From assembly GCA_949825025.1 (NCBI GenBank), contig OX463778.1, positions 43,936,646 through 44,000,645 on the forward strand: a stretch of 64,000 bases of DNA, written 5' to 3'. Made by a program: the position numbers and the translations under genes. Each line of letters starts with the position of its first letter. Position 1 is the first letter of the stretch. The notes below the pieces were generated by a model. It was not told the origin of the DNA, made no database searches, and was given only the letters and a program-made list of their open reading frames with translations. This document shows positions 1 through 12,628 of the stretch, one piece after another. The stretch is from Siphlonurus alternatus. Its lineage: Eukaryota; Arthropoda; Insecta; Ephemeroptera; Siphlonuridae.

Positions 1-100
1 ACAATGGGGTTGGAAGGGAAGGGGGCTAATATATTCTATATTCCCGTTACATCCATTGACTGCGTGCAGTCAGAAGCTTGAGTATAAAGAGAGACCAGCA

Positions 101-160
<60 letters not shown>

Positions 161-250
161 ATTCTTTCATAATGCCATGGCATCAATAATAGACGTTACT
201 TTTATGTTTTATGGCCATCAATACTTGAAAAAAAAAATACTTCAAATACT
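1..250. other. Non-coding flank with (AG)n microsatellite
   Basis: No gene is visible. An uninterrupted AG dinucleotide tract runs from about 104 to 158. The Arg-Glu repeat peptide that can be read across it is an artefact of the microsatellite. The last 8 bases (243-250, CAAATACT) recur at 3030-3037 and may be the target duplication of the next element. Confidence 0.8.
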
Positions 251-256
251 GGTAAG

Positions 257-401
257 CGGACCAAATACCCCCGGACGAAATACCCCCGGACCAAATATCC
301 CCGCTCGGACCGGACGAAATACTCCCGGACGAAATACCCCCGGACGAAATATCCCCGGACGAAATACCCCCGGACGAAATACCCCCGGACGAAATACCCC
401 C
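257..401 (+). repeat. 15-bp minisatellite, left arm
   Basis: About nine to ten head-to-tail copies of GGACGAAATACCCCC, with variants CCAAATACC and a CGCTCGGACC interruption near 302. The mirror-image array is at about 2878-3023 with the same order of variants, so the two arrays are copies of one arm and did not expand independently. Confidence 0.85.
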
Positions 402-967
402 TTGTAAGTGGAGAGGGGCGGGTGACCGACGCGGGAGGGGAAGTTGACTTTATTTATAAAGTCTGTTTTTCTGTCGTTTGTCTGACGTCACGCGCGTCGT
501 ATTAAAGAAGGAAGTTAGTAACGTTAGGCCAATACGTTATGCATTAATTTATCATGTCATTCATATCGAATTAAAATTAATGTGTAATAAATTTTGATAC
601 GTTACATTTTATGCATGTTAATTATTGCAATTATGTTAATTAGTGTTTATTGCATTTTTTTTTTTAGATTTCTTTTAAACTAAAAATTTTCAAAATCATC
701 CCTTTATAATTTTTTAACTTTAAAAAAAATAAGTAAATTTTTTTAGTGTAATTTTTTAATTCTGATTCGATTGGTACAGGTCTAAAAATGCAATATTTTT
801 TATTGTTTTTGGTCCCCCGGTGCTATAGGTGCCGTGAACACTTAACATAGCATGTGTACCCCTCCTGAAGAAACTTAATTTTCTTGTTGTTCTATTTATT
901 TCCTTATTTATTCCTTCCTTTTCTATTTATATATGTTGGCACCAAAGCCCGAATTCAATGCGTACAT

Positions 968-2517
<1,550 letters not shown>

Positions 2518-3555
2518 GTTTAAAAACCTAAAATCATTTAAACAACTTCAAAATCTTGTTGCAAAACGCTGAGACAATTGCCGCACAATCAAAGTAAGCA
2601 TAGCATATACAAAAATCGTTTGTTTGCGGCACAATTTTGAGTATGTTTTGGTATAGTAAAATTAAAGACGCAATTTGAGATCTTGATACGGCATTAATTA
2701 ACTATATAAATATACTTTGAATATTACATGATATATATTTGTTGTGAAAAATGGCGTTACTATAACTTCCTTCTTTAATACGACGCGCGTGACGTCAGAC
2801 AAACGACAGAAAAACAGACTTTATAAATAAAGTCAACTTCCCCTCCCGCGTCGGTCACCCGCCCCTCTCCACTTACAAGGGGGTATTTCGTCCGGGGGTA
2901 TTTCGTCCGGGGGTATTTCGTCCGGGGATATTTCGTCCGGGGGTATTTCGTCCGGGAGTATTTCGTCCGGTCCGAGCGGGGATATTTGGTCCGGGGGTAT
3001 TTCGTCCGGGGGTATTTGGTCCGTGATTCCAAATACTACTCCTTTCTATAGCTTAAATTCGACACAAATCCGCAGTAAGAAAAAATAATTAATAATTATG
3101 CATACAGTTTAAACGAATCGCGGAAAAAAAACCCTCGGAAAAAAAACCCTTGTATTAAAAAACCCTTGAAAAAAAACCCTAGGAAAAAAAACCCTCGGGG
3201 ATAAAAAACCCACGGAAAAAAAACCCTTCGCTGAAGGAGCAGCCCCAAGGAGCATTCGTGGCGTAGTAGCGCGGTGACATGATAAACTTTACTACTTTCA
3301 TGGAAATAACAAAAGTTTTATCATGTATTTCCACACTTTCTACACTAAAATTATATATCTGATTAGTCATGTTAATAATAATTATTGAATCACTATGATA
3401 TTATAATTTTCAAATGTTCATTTTATGTCTATATGTTATATAATAATAATACGAGTAGGACGACGACTTTTTTGTTTTATTACTTTTTATTTTAATTATT
3501 TTATATCCAATATAATATTCGAAGTTAGAAAAAATATGTTTTTAAAATAATTTTT

Positions 3556-3924
3556 AAGGTAGAGATAATACGTATCAGCTGGACCAATGCTAAAAAAATC
3601 CCATTCATAAAAATTATGAAAAAAATTTAAAATGTTCTCCTCAACATCGCCTCTCAGTAGGTAAAATATCAGGTATACAAAAACGAGCTAGTTTTCGAGT
3701 TATGAATTTTTAAAGTTCTCTAATTTAACATGGAAAAATGGAACTGCCATGTTAAATTAGTCAACTTTAAAAATTCATAACTCGAAAACTAGCTCGTTTT
3801 TGTATACCTGATATTTTACCTACTGATAGGGGATGTTGAGGAGAACATTTTAAATTTTTTTCATAATTTTTATGAATGGGATTTTTTTAGCATTGGGCCA
3901 GCTGATACGTATTATCTCTACCTT
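3556..3924. mobile_element. Hairpin MITE A (369 bp)
   Basis: A near-perfect palindrome whose arms begin AAGGTAGAGATAATACG and meet at a short loop near 3735-3750. A diverged second copy of the same hairpin lies at about 53736-54028, which shows that it is a dispersed family. There is no coding capacity. Confidence 0.8.
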
Positions 3925-4313
3925 AAGGTAGAGATAACGTCGAACAGCTGTTCGACGTAATCCCCTTTGATTAACATGTAAACCTTAGCAAATTGACAAA
4001 AATTCTGAAATTTTTTTGAGAGGCAGATATTAGTGCCTAAAAGCCATAGCAAAAGTTTCAAAAACATTTAACGAGCCGATTTTTTTAAATTAATTTTTTA
4101 GTTTGGCTCTCCATGGGAAAGCCCTATGCTGAAAATTAAAAAAATTAATTAAAAAAAATCGGCTCGTTAAATCGTTTTGAAATTTTTTCTATGACTTTTA
4201 GGCGCTAATATCTGCCTCTCAAAAAAATTTCAGAATTTTTGTCAATTTGCTAAGGTTTACATGTTAATCAAAGGGCATTACGTCGATCAGCTGTTCGGCG
4301 TTATCTCTACCTT
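3925..4313. mobile_element. Hairpin MITE B (389 bp), abutting A
   Basis: A palindrome whose arms begin AAGGTAGAGATAACGTCG, followed by a CAGCTG-containing block, with a loop near 4110-4125. It starts at the base after hairpin A ends, so the junction reads CCTTAAGG. A third copy of the AAGGTAGAGATAAT terminus follows at 4314-4327. The two hairpins share terminal sequence but have unrelated arms inside. Confidence 0.8.
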
Positions 4314-4514
4314 AAGGTAGAGATAATATAAAAAACCGTGAAACCTCGCTACCGCGCTACTACGCCACGAATGCTGCCCCTTGGGGCTGCTCCTTCAGCG
4401 AAGGGTTTTTTTTCCGTGGGTTTTTTATCCCCGAGGGTTTTTTTTCCTAGGGTTTTTTTTCAAGGGTTTTTTAATACAAGGGTTTTTTTTCCGAGGGTTT
4501 TTTTTCCGCTTACC

Positions 4515-5156
4515 AGATGGTCATTGCATAATAGTATATAATGTGTTGTGTACAAACAATGAATAATATAGTATATGTTACGAAGAACGTATAGTACGAA
4601 GAAATGTAAAGAAATAAATGATGCTTTATGCATCTAATTGTTGTTGTTTTTAATTTTTGAAGTAAAAAATGTATGTTGTTGTTGTTGTTGTTGTGCATAA
4701 TTTTAATATAATATTTTTTTTATACCTCGATCGTCTTTGTCACGTACCTTATCAGTACTTATCAGTCACTTTTATCTTTTATCAGTATGTCAATATGACT
4801 ACTTAGTACGTAGAAAGTATGACTACAGTGTGTATAAAAAATAATGTGTATCATATAGAACGATTATAAATAAAAATGTAAATAAAAATAATAATTTCAG
4901 ATGTTAATTGTACTTGTTCAGTACGCGAGCTGTAGACTCTATTAATTCAAGTTTAAATTGGAAAATATGTAGTGCAAAAAACAACTGCAGGTATATATTT
5001 ATTTTATATAATATATATATAATAAAATATTTAAAAAATTTAAAAAAGCAAATAATTTATTTATGCACGTGTTAAAATTATTCTGTCTGCATGTCTATAA
5101 GCCGCTTATTGTCATTTTGGAAGGAAAGTAATGTTAGCTAGGTCAATCGTAAAAAT
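4515..5156. other. AT-rich intergenic DNA
   Basis: No exon-like structure. A short (GTT)n tract lies at about 4672-4694. The open frames here are short and have repeat-like composition. Confidence 0.7.
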
Positions 5157-6137
5157 AGGTATGGCGTTCCGATCCCGTGCTAAAATTTGGGAAGGTTAAC
5201 TTTGAGCTATATAGATAGTTGAAATTTGGCATACGTATATTATAATATTGTATATATTATATATAGCCAAGTGTTGCAAGTTTTTTTTTAAATCTATTAA
5301 AAAAATTGAATTATTATTTCATGCCTTTTTAGGGGTGGATTTACGATTTGCACTTCTTCCTTGTGGGATTTTCATGTTAAATTAAGCTAGTTGATAGAAA
5401 AATTTTGTAACATTAATTGCGTGTCACTAAAATTAGTTTTAAAGGGTTTTCAGAGCATGCTGAATCTAATGGTGTGATTTTAAACGTGGTGAAAACAACC
5501 CCTAATGAGATAAAATGGCCTTAACGTAAAAAAAAAAAAAAATAGTGTTATCAAAATTTTGATCAGGCTATCAGGCTCATTTTGTTACCCCAAAAACAAT
5601 CCTTCAATTTTTTAATTGGAGCAATTAAGTTAAGGATTTAATTTTTAGGTGTAAAAATTCCAACCCCTAAAAAAATTAAATCCTTAACTTAATTACTCCG
5701 ATTAAAAACATTCAAAGGTTGTTTCTGGGGTAAAAAAATGAATTCGTTTCAGTGGCATAATCAAAATTTTGATAGCACAATTTTTTTCACAAAATAAAAT
5801 AGTCGAATCACTATATCATTAGAGGTTGTTTTCACCACTATACCATTAGATTTAACGTGCTCTGAAAAAGGCTTAAAAAATAATTTTGGTGCAAATCGGA
5901 TAAAATTTTTCAATGTGAATTAACAAAATTTAACATGGAAATCCTATTGAAGGAAGAAGTTCAAACCGTGAATTCACTCCTAAAAAGGTATGAAATAATA
6001 TATATCTTTTTTAACACATGCATATAAAAAAAAAAAAAAACTTACAACCCTTGGATTACGTATATATGCCAAATTTCAACTTTCTAGCTCAAAGTTAACC
6101 TGCCCAATGTTTAGCATGGGATCGGAACACCATTCCT
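5157..6137. mobile_element. 1-kb foldback palindrome
   Basis: A 981-bp inverted repeat with almost no spacer. The left arm begins AGGTATGGCGTTCCGATCCC and the right arm read inward begins AGGAATGGTGTTCCGATCCC. The centre is near 5647, between two copies of a TTAAGTTAAGGATTTAATTT block. Arm identity is high but not perfect, with several mismatches and small indels, so it is an aged insertion. There is no ORF. The transcript of either strand would fold into a roughly 480-bp hairpin. Confidence 0.8.
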
Positions 6138-6169
6138 GGCCCAGTCTGTATATTGTGTATACATAAAGG

Positions 6170-6290
6170 CGGTATTACACAATACAATTTTTCTGTTTAT
6201 TGCGTATATACAATTTTAATTTACAAGTAAAATTCAACTCCATATTTGCTTGCATGGAGATGAAATTCTGTTGCAAAGGAAAATTGTAAG
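6170..6290 (+). mobile_element. Small MITE, family CGGTATTA, copy 1
   Basis: The sequence CGGTATTACACAATACAATT is followed by an imperfect hairpin around TACAATTTT and AAAATTGTA. A second member, starting CGGTATTAGACGATACAATT, is at 49109-49228. Two dispersed copies with the same start and hairpin support a mobile family. Confidence 0.65.
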
Positions 6291-6299
6291 CTAAATTAC

Positions 6300-6886
6300 G
6301 TATTATAATAATATGCGCAGGCTTAATAACTTTATATACATGGCACCCCGCCAGTATAAAATAATTAAAATATTGAACAAATGAGTAACATAGTATATAT
6401 CAATTAGTACGAAATTATGCTAGTCGGAATAGTTTCATCTGCATATATGTTATATAGTGTGAATGCATCATGTAAAAGCGTTTGCGAAATATTTAAGCTA
6501 CACCTGGAGGCGTTTGTTTCTTAATTAGCCGGCCAATCCACATCCAGCCATGGCCACGTACGCTAGCAATTTAGAAAATCATAATTTATTATTTTATATA
6601 ATTTATTTTTATTATATTTATTACTATGTTACATGACATAAATTAGTTAATCTTTAATTAAATTAATTATTTTCTTTCTTCAATAAAAAAATTATTTTAG
6701 GATGTTCGTTACTTCGTTATTTTTATATTCCAATTAGTTTTTTATATACGTATAAATATAATTATCAAATTTCATTTTATTTTATATATAATCATATATT
6801 TTTAATTTCACTTCCAATAAAATTTTATTTTAATTATATATTTTTGTCACTTATATTATATATAATAATAATAATAATTATATATA

Positions 6887-6949
<63 letters not shown>

Positions 6950-7600
6950 ATGAAGATAATATTTATTATATGGTATACATATATGTACGCATATATATTA
7001 TAATATATTGTAATATTTTATTTATTTATTCACATTAAATACCATGAGTTAATTGGTACATTGTATTTTATTATTTTATTTTTAAAATATTATAATTATT
7101 AATTGATATGATTATTATATAGCTATATGATAGGATAATAATATATATATATATTATATACAAACACAAACAAACAAATTGGAAAATGAAAACCAGAATT
7201 TATCTTGCTTATAAATACACTCGAATCTCCAATTCTGCATTTTTCAATTGGAACAAAAAAAAAAAAAAAAGCAATTAAGTCCAATTAAGTTATAGCAACT
7301 TTAACTCTACAATGCATTGAAGCGACTGTACGTTCGAGACAAAAGCAAGAAAAACGCAAGACTATAATTTTCTTTTGTAAATTAATTCATAGAGAAACTT
7401 GCCAGCAAAATAAAAACTGTATCAAAATATAAAGAAATGTATCGCTTGTATCAGATAAAAAGCTTTAGTACAATTGTTAGAGTTGAAAAACAACCATCAA
7501 CCATTTTTAATTAATTAATTTAAGAAATTTAAAAAATTCGACGTTTTAAATAAGTCGCTAATTTTTGGCAAAATATCTGGAATCGTATACTCAACGCCAT
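6300..7600. other. AT-rich spacer with (TA)n tract
   Basis: No gene is visible. An uninterrupted TA dinucleotide run spans about 6892-6946. Ile-Tyr repeat peptides read from it are artefacts. Confidence 0.75.
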
Positions 7601-7689
7601 CTTCAAGTTGCTGAAGCAGATATTTGTTAAAAGTAAAGTAGATCCACCTATATTGAAAGTTTGGAACCATTTCTTAGTTTGGATTTGCC

Positions 7690-8085
7690 TCCCCACTATT
7701 GCCCACTATTACTATCGATATTTATTTTTCGACGCTACGCAATTTCGACGCTACGCCACTTTCCCATCAATACTCATCAATAGTATCGGCTCAAAATGTA
7801 TCGATATTCGATATATCGGAAAATATCGGCGGGAACATCAAAAACTACAAAGAAGCATAGGAAAGCAAGTTGTCCCGATAGTTCAAAATATCGTCACTAG
7901 GTGGCGCTGCCTGCTCTCTAATGTTAAATTTTTTAAAAATATCGGCCAACGATACTCACAAAAAAGTATCGATTACCCGATAATTATCGGCTTGGAAAAG
8001 TACTCGATACTATCGATATATCGTCAGAAAAGTATCGGGTATCGAGTATAATCGATAAATATCGCCGATCCCTACAGCTGAGCGA
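7690..8085. promoter_or_regulatory. TATCG-rich block with three DRE-like TATCGATA sites
   Basis: Some 15-20 TATCG or CGATA motifs are packed into about 390 bp. The exact octamer TATCGATA occurs at 7713-7720, 7799-7806 and 8011-8018. TATCGATA is the DREF/BEAF-type element found near housekeeping promoters in insects, and the block ends about 70 bp upstream of the YJU2 start codon. The right edge, read inward, begins TAGGGATCGGCGATATTTAT, which looks like a hAT-type transposon terminus. The block may therefore be a transposable element that now supplies promoter sites. Motif positions are seen directly; function is inferred. Confidence 0.5.
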
Positions 8086-8153
8086 CAACTTGTCAACAAA
8101 CGAACTCGAGTTAATTTTAATATTTCTACTTTGATTACCTTCATACAAACAGA

Positions 8154-11100
8154 ATGTCTGAAAGAAAAGTTTTAAATGTAAGTAAACCTCTCATATAACT
8201 ATCATGGTTGAATCAAGCATATTATATTGAATATCATATGCATACTCATACCTTAAATATGTAACAAAAGTGCGTACCTCGTATGCATACGTACATTATA
8301 TATACCATTCATACATCTGCACTGAACTTATGCATAACATACTTTTACGAAAATTCTTGCAGTATATATGCATACATTTTGCATTCATACTGTGCAGTGC
8401 ATGTGTATACAGTCGGTGCATGCCGTAGCAAAATCAAGGAGACCTTGATTTTCTTACGGAGCTAAGTGCTACAGCAACTACGTCCTATGTCATGAATGCC
8501 CTAGCAATTTCTGAGTATATATGTGAAAGCTCCTCGACAAAGTATTCAGTATTTTGTGTCCAGTAGTACTTGTTGCTGGAATAGTTAAAAATATGTAATT
8601 TTTTTATGTTATTTCAGAAATACTATCCTCCAGATTTTGATCCATCTAAAATCCCTCGGATGAAATTGCCAAAAAATCGACAATATACTGTTCGTCTTAT
8701 GGCACCTTTCAATATGAGGTATGCTAAATGAAACTCTGTCTGGAAATTTCAGATAATTTCAGAGGGAGTGGGAGGAGTCTGTGTTTTGCAATGCACACTA
8801 ACATTTTGTTGATATTTATTTCCTTTCCTTAGATGCAGCACATGTGGAGAATACATTTATAAAGGCAAGAAATTCAATGCAAGGAAGGAAGATGTAGAAA
8901 ATTCTGACTATTTAGGCATCAGAATCTACAGATTTTACATCAAGGTACTATTAAAACATTATAAGTTGTACTGTGTAATACATAGATGGAAACACAGTAT
9001 ATTCTTGTAAAAATATTGTTTTTGTTACATTTAGTGCACTCGCTGCCTAGCTGAGATCTCATTCAAGACAGACCCCAAGAACACAGACTATGAAATTGAG
9101 GCAGGAGCTACACGGAACTTCATGGCTTTGAAGCTTGCAGAAGAGCAGGCTGTAAGAGAAGAGGAGGAGCGGAAGGAGGATGAGGCTACCAACCCCATGA
9201 AGGTAAAATTTGAACAACCAACCTTTTCCAAATATCAGTTTTAATATTTAATTTAAATTTCAGCTCCTTGAAAACAGAACCAAAGCTTCAAAGCAAGAAA
9301 TTGAGTTGGTGGAATCACTCGAGGAACTCAAAGACCTGAACAGACGGCAGCAGACTGTGGACTTCACCACCATGCTAGCGCAATACTCTGAAGACAGTCG
9401 CACCAGAGAGCAAAGGGAGAAGGCAGAAGACGAGGCAGAAATAAGGTTGGCAAGCTTTGCTGCAAATGGTTTCACTTTTTGTCTGTTGCATTGCTAGTTC
9501 CCAAAGGAACATAAAAAGTGTCCTTTTGTTTACAGCATATCGGCAATAATGTGTATTGAATTTGTAGAGTGAATGGTCAGTCAATGTGCCTCCTCTTGTC
9601 ATTCAAACCTTGGTGCCAAACGTCTTTCATGACATCACCCATAAGGCTTATAATATAGACACTTTATATGTTCCCGTTAGTACACAAGTAACTAGATTGT
9701 GATTTATATAATTTGTATAGTAAAATCACTTTAAAATTATTAGCCCTAAATAGCATTAGCAAGCTTTTGTTTAACACCTGGAGAGAAAGGGGGGAGAGTC
9801 CAATTCTTATTACAGTATAACAATTCATTTTATTCCTTCCTAACAATTAATTTTATTCCCGCCTCCGTGTATTTTTGTTTTTTACCTTTCTCACGTTGTT
9901 TTCTTGGCAGGTCTTGCTTCAAGCCATCTGTATCATCTAGCGGTAACAAAACTGTGCTAGAGGAGGAGATTGTTGAGGTGGTGGAGGAAAGTTTCCACAG
10001 TAAAGGTCCGCCAGCAAAAATACCACGCCTGGATGCCACATCAAAGCTACCACCACCAAATTTTACACAGGTATGCATTTCTTTATTTGCTCTGTAGTAG
10101 TGTTGTAAAAATGTGAAAGTTCACTGCGAACATTCAAGAAGTTCGCTCGCGAACATATAAAGTTCACTCATGCAATGTTCGTTCGCGAACTTGTGAAACC
10201 TAATTCAAAAATCCCGCGTAAATTTCAGCGTTCTGATTGGTTACATCTGTGTTCTTAAATAAAAAGTTAAAATTAAATAGAAATTTGAATTAAAACACCT
10301 TATTTGTAACTATTACTACTATTTTGGGTGCCAAAAATGAAAGGACACGATACTAAATGTATATTTTAACTCCCAAAGGCTATGACAGGACAAAAAAAAT
10401 AATTACTTTTTTGCGAGGGTAAATTTATTCAATTTATATCTTTAACTTGCTTTCATTAAGTTAATTGTCATTAAAATGTGAACATCTTGCTGTTTAGTTT
10501 GCTGAATATCGAATTAAGTGTACTTTTGTACAGAATTCAAACGTTCCCGGTTTTTTACATGTTCGCGAACTTTGTAATGTTCGCGAAGTGAACTTGTGAA
10601 AGTTCACTCATCAGAAGTTCCTTTCGTTTTTTACAACACTACTCTGTAGTCGTCACAAAATAAATATTAACATTCTGAATATGAAGAAATAGTAAAGTAT
10701 TAATTATTTGTTCCTTGTTCATTCCCCCCCCCCTTTTTCCAAATAATACAATGTAAGAATGGAAGGATGATATCAAGTAAGCTTAAAGGAAGGAAACGCT
10801 TTGACTTATATATTTTTATGTTCTTGTTGATGCACTAAAACGTAATTTTGCACCAAAAGAAACACCACCCTCCCCTCCTTCCCCGACTTCCGTCCTTTGA
10901 AAGTAAGGCGTTAAAAAAAAGTTGCATCAATGATGTATTTGCAGCCACAGAAAAAAAGTTGAAAGTCGCAGCCAATTGCAGCACACCTCTCTAGAAACCC
11001 TTCAAGTTATTGGCTGTGATGCTCAACATTTTCCTGTGGCTGAGTATACGTTATCGCTGCAACTTTTTTTTTTAAATCTTACTTTTAACAATTGGGAGTC

Positions 11101-11691
11101 AAAGAAGGAGGGGAAGGGCGGCGCTTCTTTTGGCGGGCGCAGAATTATGTTTCAGTGCATCAACAATACCATAAAAATATAAGACTCGAAGCGGTTAAAT
11201 TCCTCTACTTTATCACAACTATTATCTTGTTTTACTTTTATTGTTTCTTATCTCCATCTCCATTTATACTGTAAATCTTAGGTTTTGTAGCATAATTTTT
11301 TCTTTTATTTCAGAAACTTTCTGCTGTATAATATATAAAAAAAAAGCATAACATATGATTACTCTAGAATGCCACGCTGTTTTATTTATTTTGAATTATA
11401 GTGCAGTAAAAATATATGATTTTGTTTTATCAGACCTCAACACAAGCTGCCAGGAAGCCTGCTGGTTTAATATCGCTGACATCAAAGTCTGCTCCCAAGC
11501 CTGTGAGTGCTGCCCACAAGGGTGTACTGGTACGCAAGAAAACTGACCAGGGTACTTTAACCTCAACCGTGACTGTCCCGTTGGTTCCAACACCTGCCCC
11601 AGTGACAGTGGTGCCAACTGCTGCAGCAGCTGGCCTTGCTCAGCTCTGCTCATATGGCAGCAGCAGCAGCGGAGACGGCGAGTCTGACTAG
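8154..11691 (+). CDS. YJU2: Splicing factor YJU2 (CCDC94, CWC16 family), 7 coding exons
   Basis: This is a nuclear Prp19-associated spliceosome protein that promotes the first catalytic step of pre-mRNA splicing. Coding exons: 8154-8177, 8618-8718, 8833-8944, 9035-9202, 9264-9445, 9911-10070 and 11434-11691. They join in frame to 1005 nt (334 aa plus stop), close to the metazoan length of about 320 aa. The N-terminus [20 protein letters not shown] is the conserved family start, which fixes the ATG. Zinc-binding pairs C43-x2-C46 and C80-x2-C83 sit in the conserved DUF572 domain. Acidic and basic helical sequence follows at about 125-200, and the C-terminal 130 residues are Ser/Thr/Pro/Ala-rich and end [10 protein letters not shown]. 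Every intron has GT-AG boundaries. Intron 6 (10071-11433) carries two MITEs. The promoter is probably in the TATCG-rich block upstream. Confident by family recognition. Confidence 0.94.
10098..10641. mobile_element. hAT-type MITE in YJU2 intron 6
   Basis: A 544-bp element with 13-bp terminal inverted repeats TAGTGTTGTAAAA (the right end ends TTTTACAACACTA). It is flanked by a perfect 8-bp target duplication CTCTGTAG (10090-10097 and 10642-10649). TAG termini with an 8-bp duplication are hAT hallmarks. Subterminal GTTCGCGAAC palindromes recur in both orientations near each end, as expected for transposase-binding sites. There is no ORF, so it is non-autonomous. Confidence 0.88.
10824..11166. 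mobile_element. Hairpin MITE in YJU2 intron 6
   Basis: A roughly 343-bp imperfect palindrome with ends TTGTTGATGCACT on the left and the complement AGTGCATCAACAA on the right. The arms carry a C-rich CCTCCCCTCCTTC block and a GTTGCA...CAGCCACAG block in mirror image. It lies 180 bp from the hAT MITE, so a single intron received two independent insertions. Confidence 0.75.
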
Positions 11692-12456
11692 ACTACCTCC
11701 TCACGGTATAGCTACATATTTTTTAATAGCTATAAAACACCTTATTTTTAACATCATTTTAAAACAATTATAAATTTGCATGAACTCAATTTGATTATCA
11801 ATTGAAATATTAAAAAAAATATATAGAAACTCTTCAATTGCTTTTTTTTCCTCTCTCCAAACAAGAGCTCAAAGTTGTTTTTACATTTTTTTTTTTTTTT
11901 TTTTTTTACTTAAGGTTACAAATTTTGAAGTGCAAAGCTGCTTAATTAAATGTTAGCTAGAAGCATGCATTGCCATAAAGATCAGGCAAACATTTCCCCA
12001 TCTGCATGGAATCTGTCTCCACGATCATATGCAAAAAAGAACTTTTCTGAAGGAGAAAACAGCTCCTTCTTGAAAGTGATCATGGAGGCAGATAGCTTAT
12101 TATTCCAGACAAGGGAAGAAATAATAATGAAGAAAAAGGCGCATAACAACTTGACTCAATTTCTCCAGCATTTAAAAAATTAAATTTAGTATTTTTAATC
12201 ATTTTGTTATTGCAGTTTCAATTAATGGAAAATTTAATATATGCTATTTAATTATAATTATATAACAAGTATTTTTAGAGAGTTAAATTACATTTCAATG
12301 TAAATTATTTTCAAAATTTAATACAATAGGATGCACCTAGGTTAATTTTTCTTTGCGTGCATTTTTTAAAATCAAAATTATTTATTAATTCCATTTCTTC
12401 CTACAATCATGGGATTTTACCTTTTTTACTTTTATAAACTTTTATATAAAATTAAT
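11692..12456. other. YJU2 3' flank
   Basis: AT-rich sequence that probably contains the YJU2 3' UTR. I see no perfect AATAAA close to the stop, so the cleavage site is not assigned. A poly-T run is at about 11887-11908. A small ORF is annotated separately at 11950-12183. Confidence 0.5.
11950..12183 (+). CDS. Candidate small ORF, 77 aa, unknown
   Basis: The ORF starts at ATG 11950 and ends TAA at 12183. It has a coding-like composition that differs from the surrounding AT-rich DNA, with few AT-only codons through most of its length. The last 40 residues are charged and helical (EADSLLFQTREEIIMKKK region), perhaps a short coiled coil. I do not recognise it. It could be a small independent gene, a final exon joined to something upstream, an alternative YJU2 3' exon or a relic of a larger gene. 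The first ATG has a weak context; an internal ATG in the context ATCATGG is stronger. Confidence 0.3.
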   Translation: MLARSMHCHKDQANISPSAWNLSPRSYAKKNFSEGENSSFLKVIMEADSLLFQTREEIIMKKKAHNNLTQFLQHLKN

Positions 12457-12628
12457 AATATCGTCCCTCGTCCAGAATAATGAGCTATCTGCTTACCATG
12501 ATTTCCTTGCAATAATGAGCTATCTGCTTTTTCAGGTGGGATATTGCACCTGAAAAAGCAGATAGCTCATTATTGCAAGAAAATCATGGTAAGCAGATAG
12601 CTCATTATTCCGGACGAGGGACGATATT
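12457..12628. mobile_element. Near-perfect 172-bp hairpin MITE
   Basis: The arms begin AATATCGTCCCTCGTCC and contain two copies each of AATAATGAGCTATCTGCTT. The loop is a short GGGATATTGCAC segment near 12538-12550. The arms differ at only a few positions, so the insertion is young or the hairpin has been homogenised. Confidence 0.8.

Larger units (their letters stand above)
3115..4514. mobile_element. Second foldback-type element, related ends
   Basis: Inverted arms of about 175-190 bp (about 3115-3290 and 4335-4514). They consist of tandem units of the type CGGAAAAAAAACCCT, then a single-copy stretch that includes GCGTAGTAGCGCGGT and its complement. The left end reads GAATCGCGGA and the right end read inward reads GGTAAGCGGA. 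These are the same two terminal motifs as in the 251-3029 element but in the opposite orientation, although the minisatellite unit is different. I could not find a convincing target duplication. The interior holds two abutting hairpins (3556-4313). No transposase is visible. Confidence 0.65.

Noticed and set aside
257..401. Regularly spaced short repeats that could suggest a CRISPR array
   Set aside because: The units are contiguous 15-mers without unique spacers, mirrored at 2878-3023, in a eukaryotic genome. They are minisatellites in transposon arms.
78..407. 109-codon ORF with Arg-Glu repeats and Pro-Gly-Arg-Asn-Thr repeats
   Set aside because: It is a translation of the (AG)n microsatellite and the 15-bp minisatellite, with no independent coding signal.
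6844..7038. ORF of repeated Ile-Tyr
   Set aside because: It is the (TA)n tract.
9260..9475. Minus-strand ORF over YJU2 exon 5
   Set aside because: It is a shadow of the real + strand exon.
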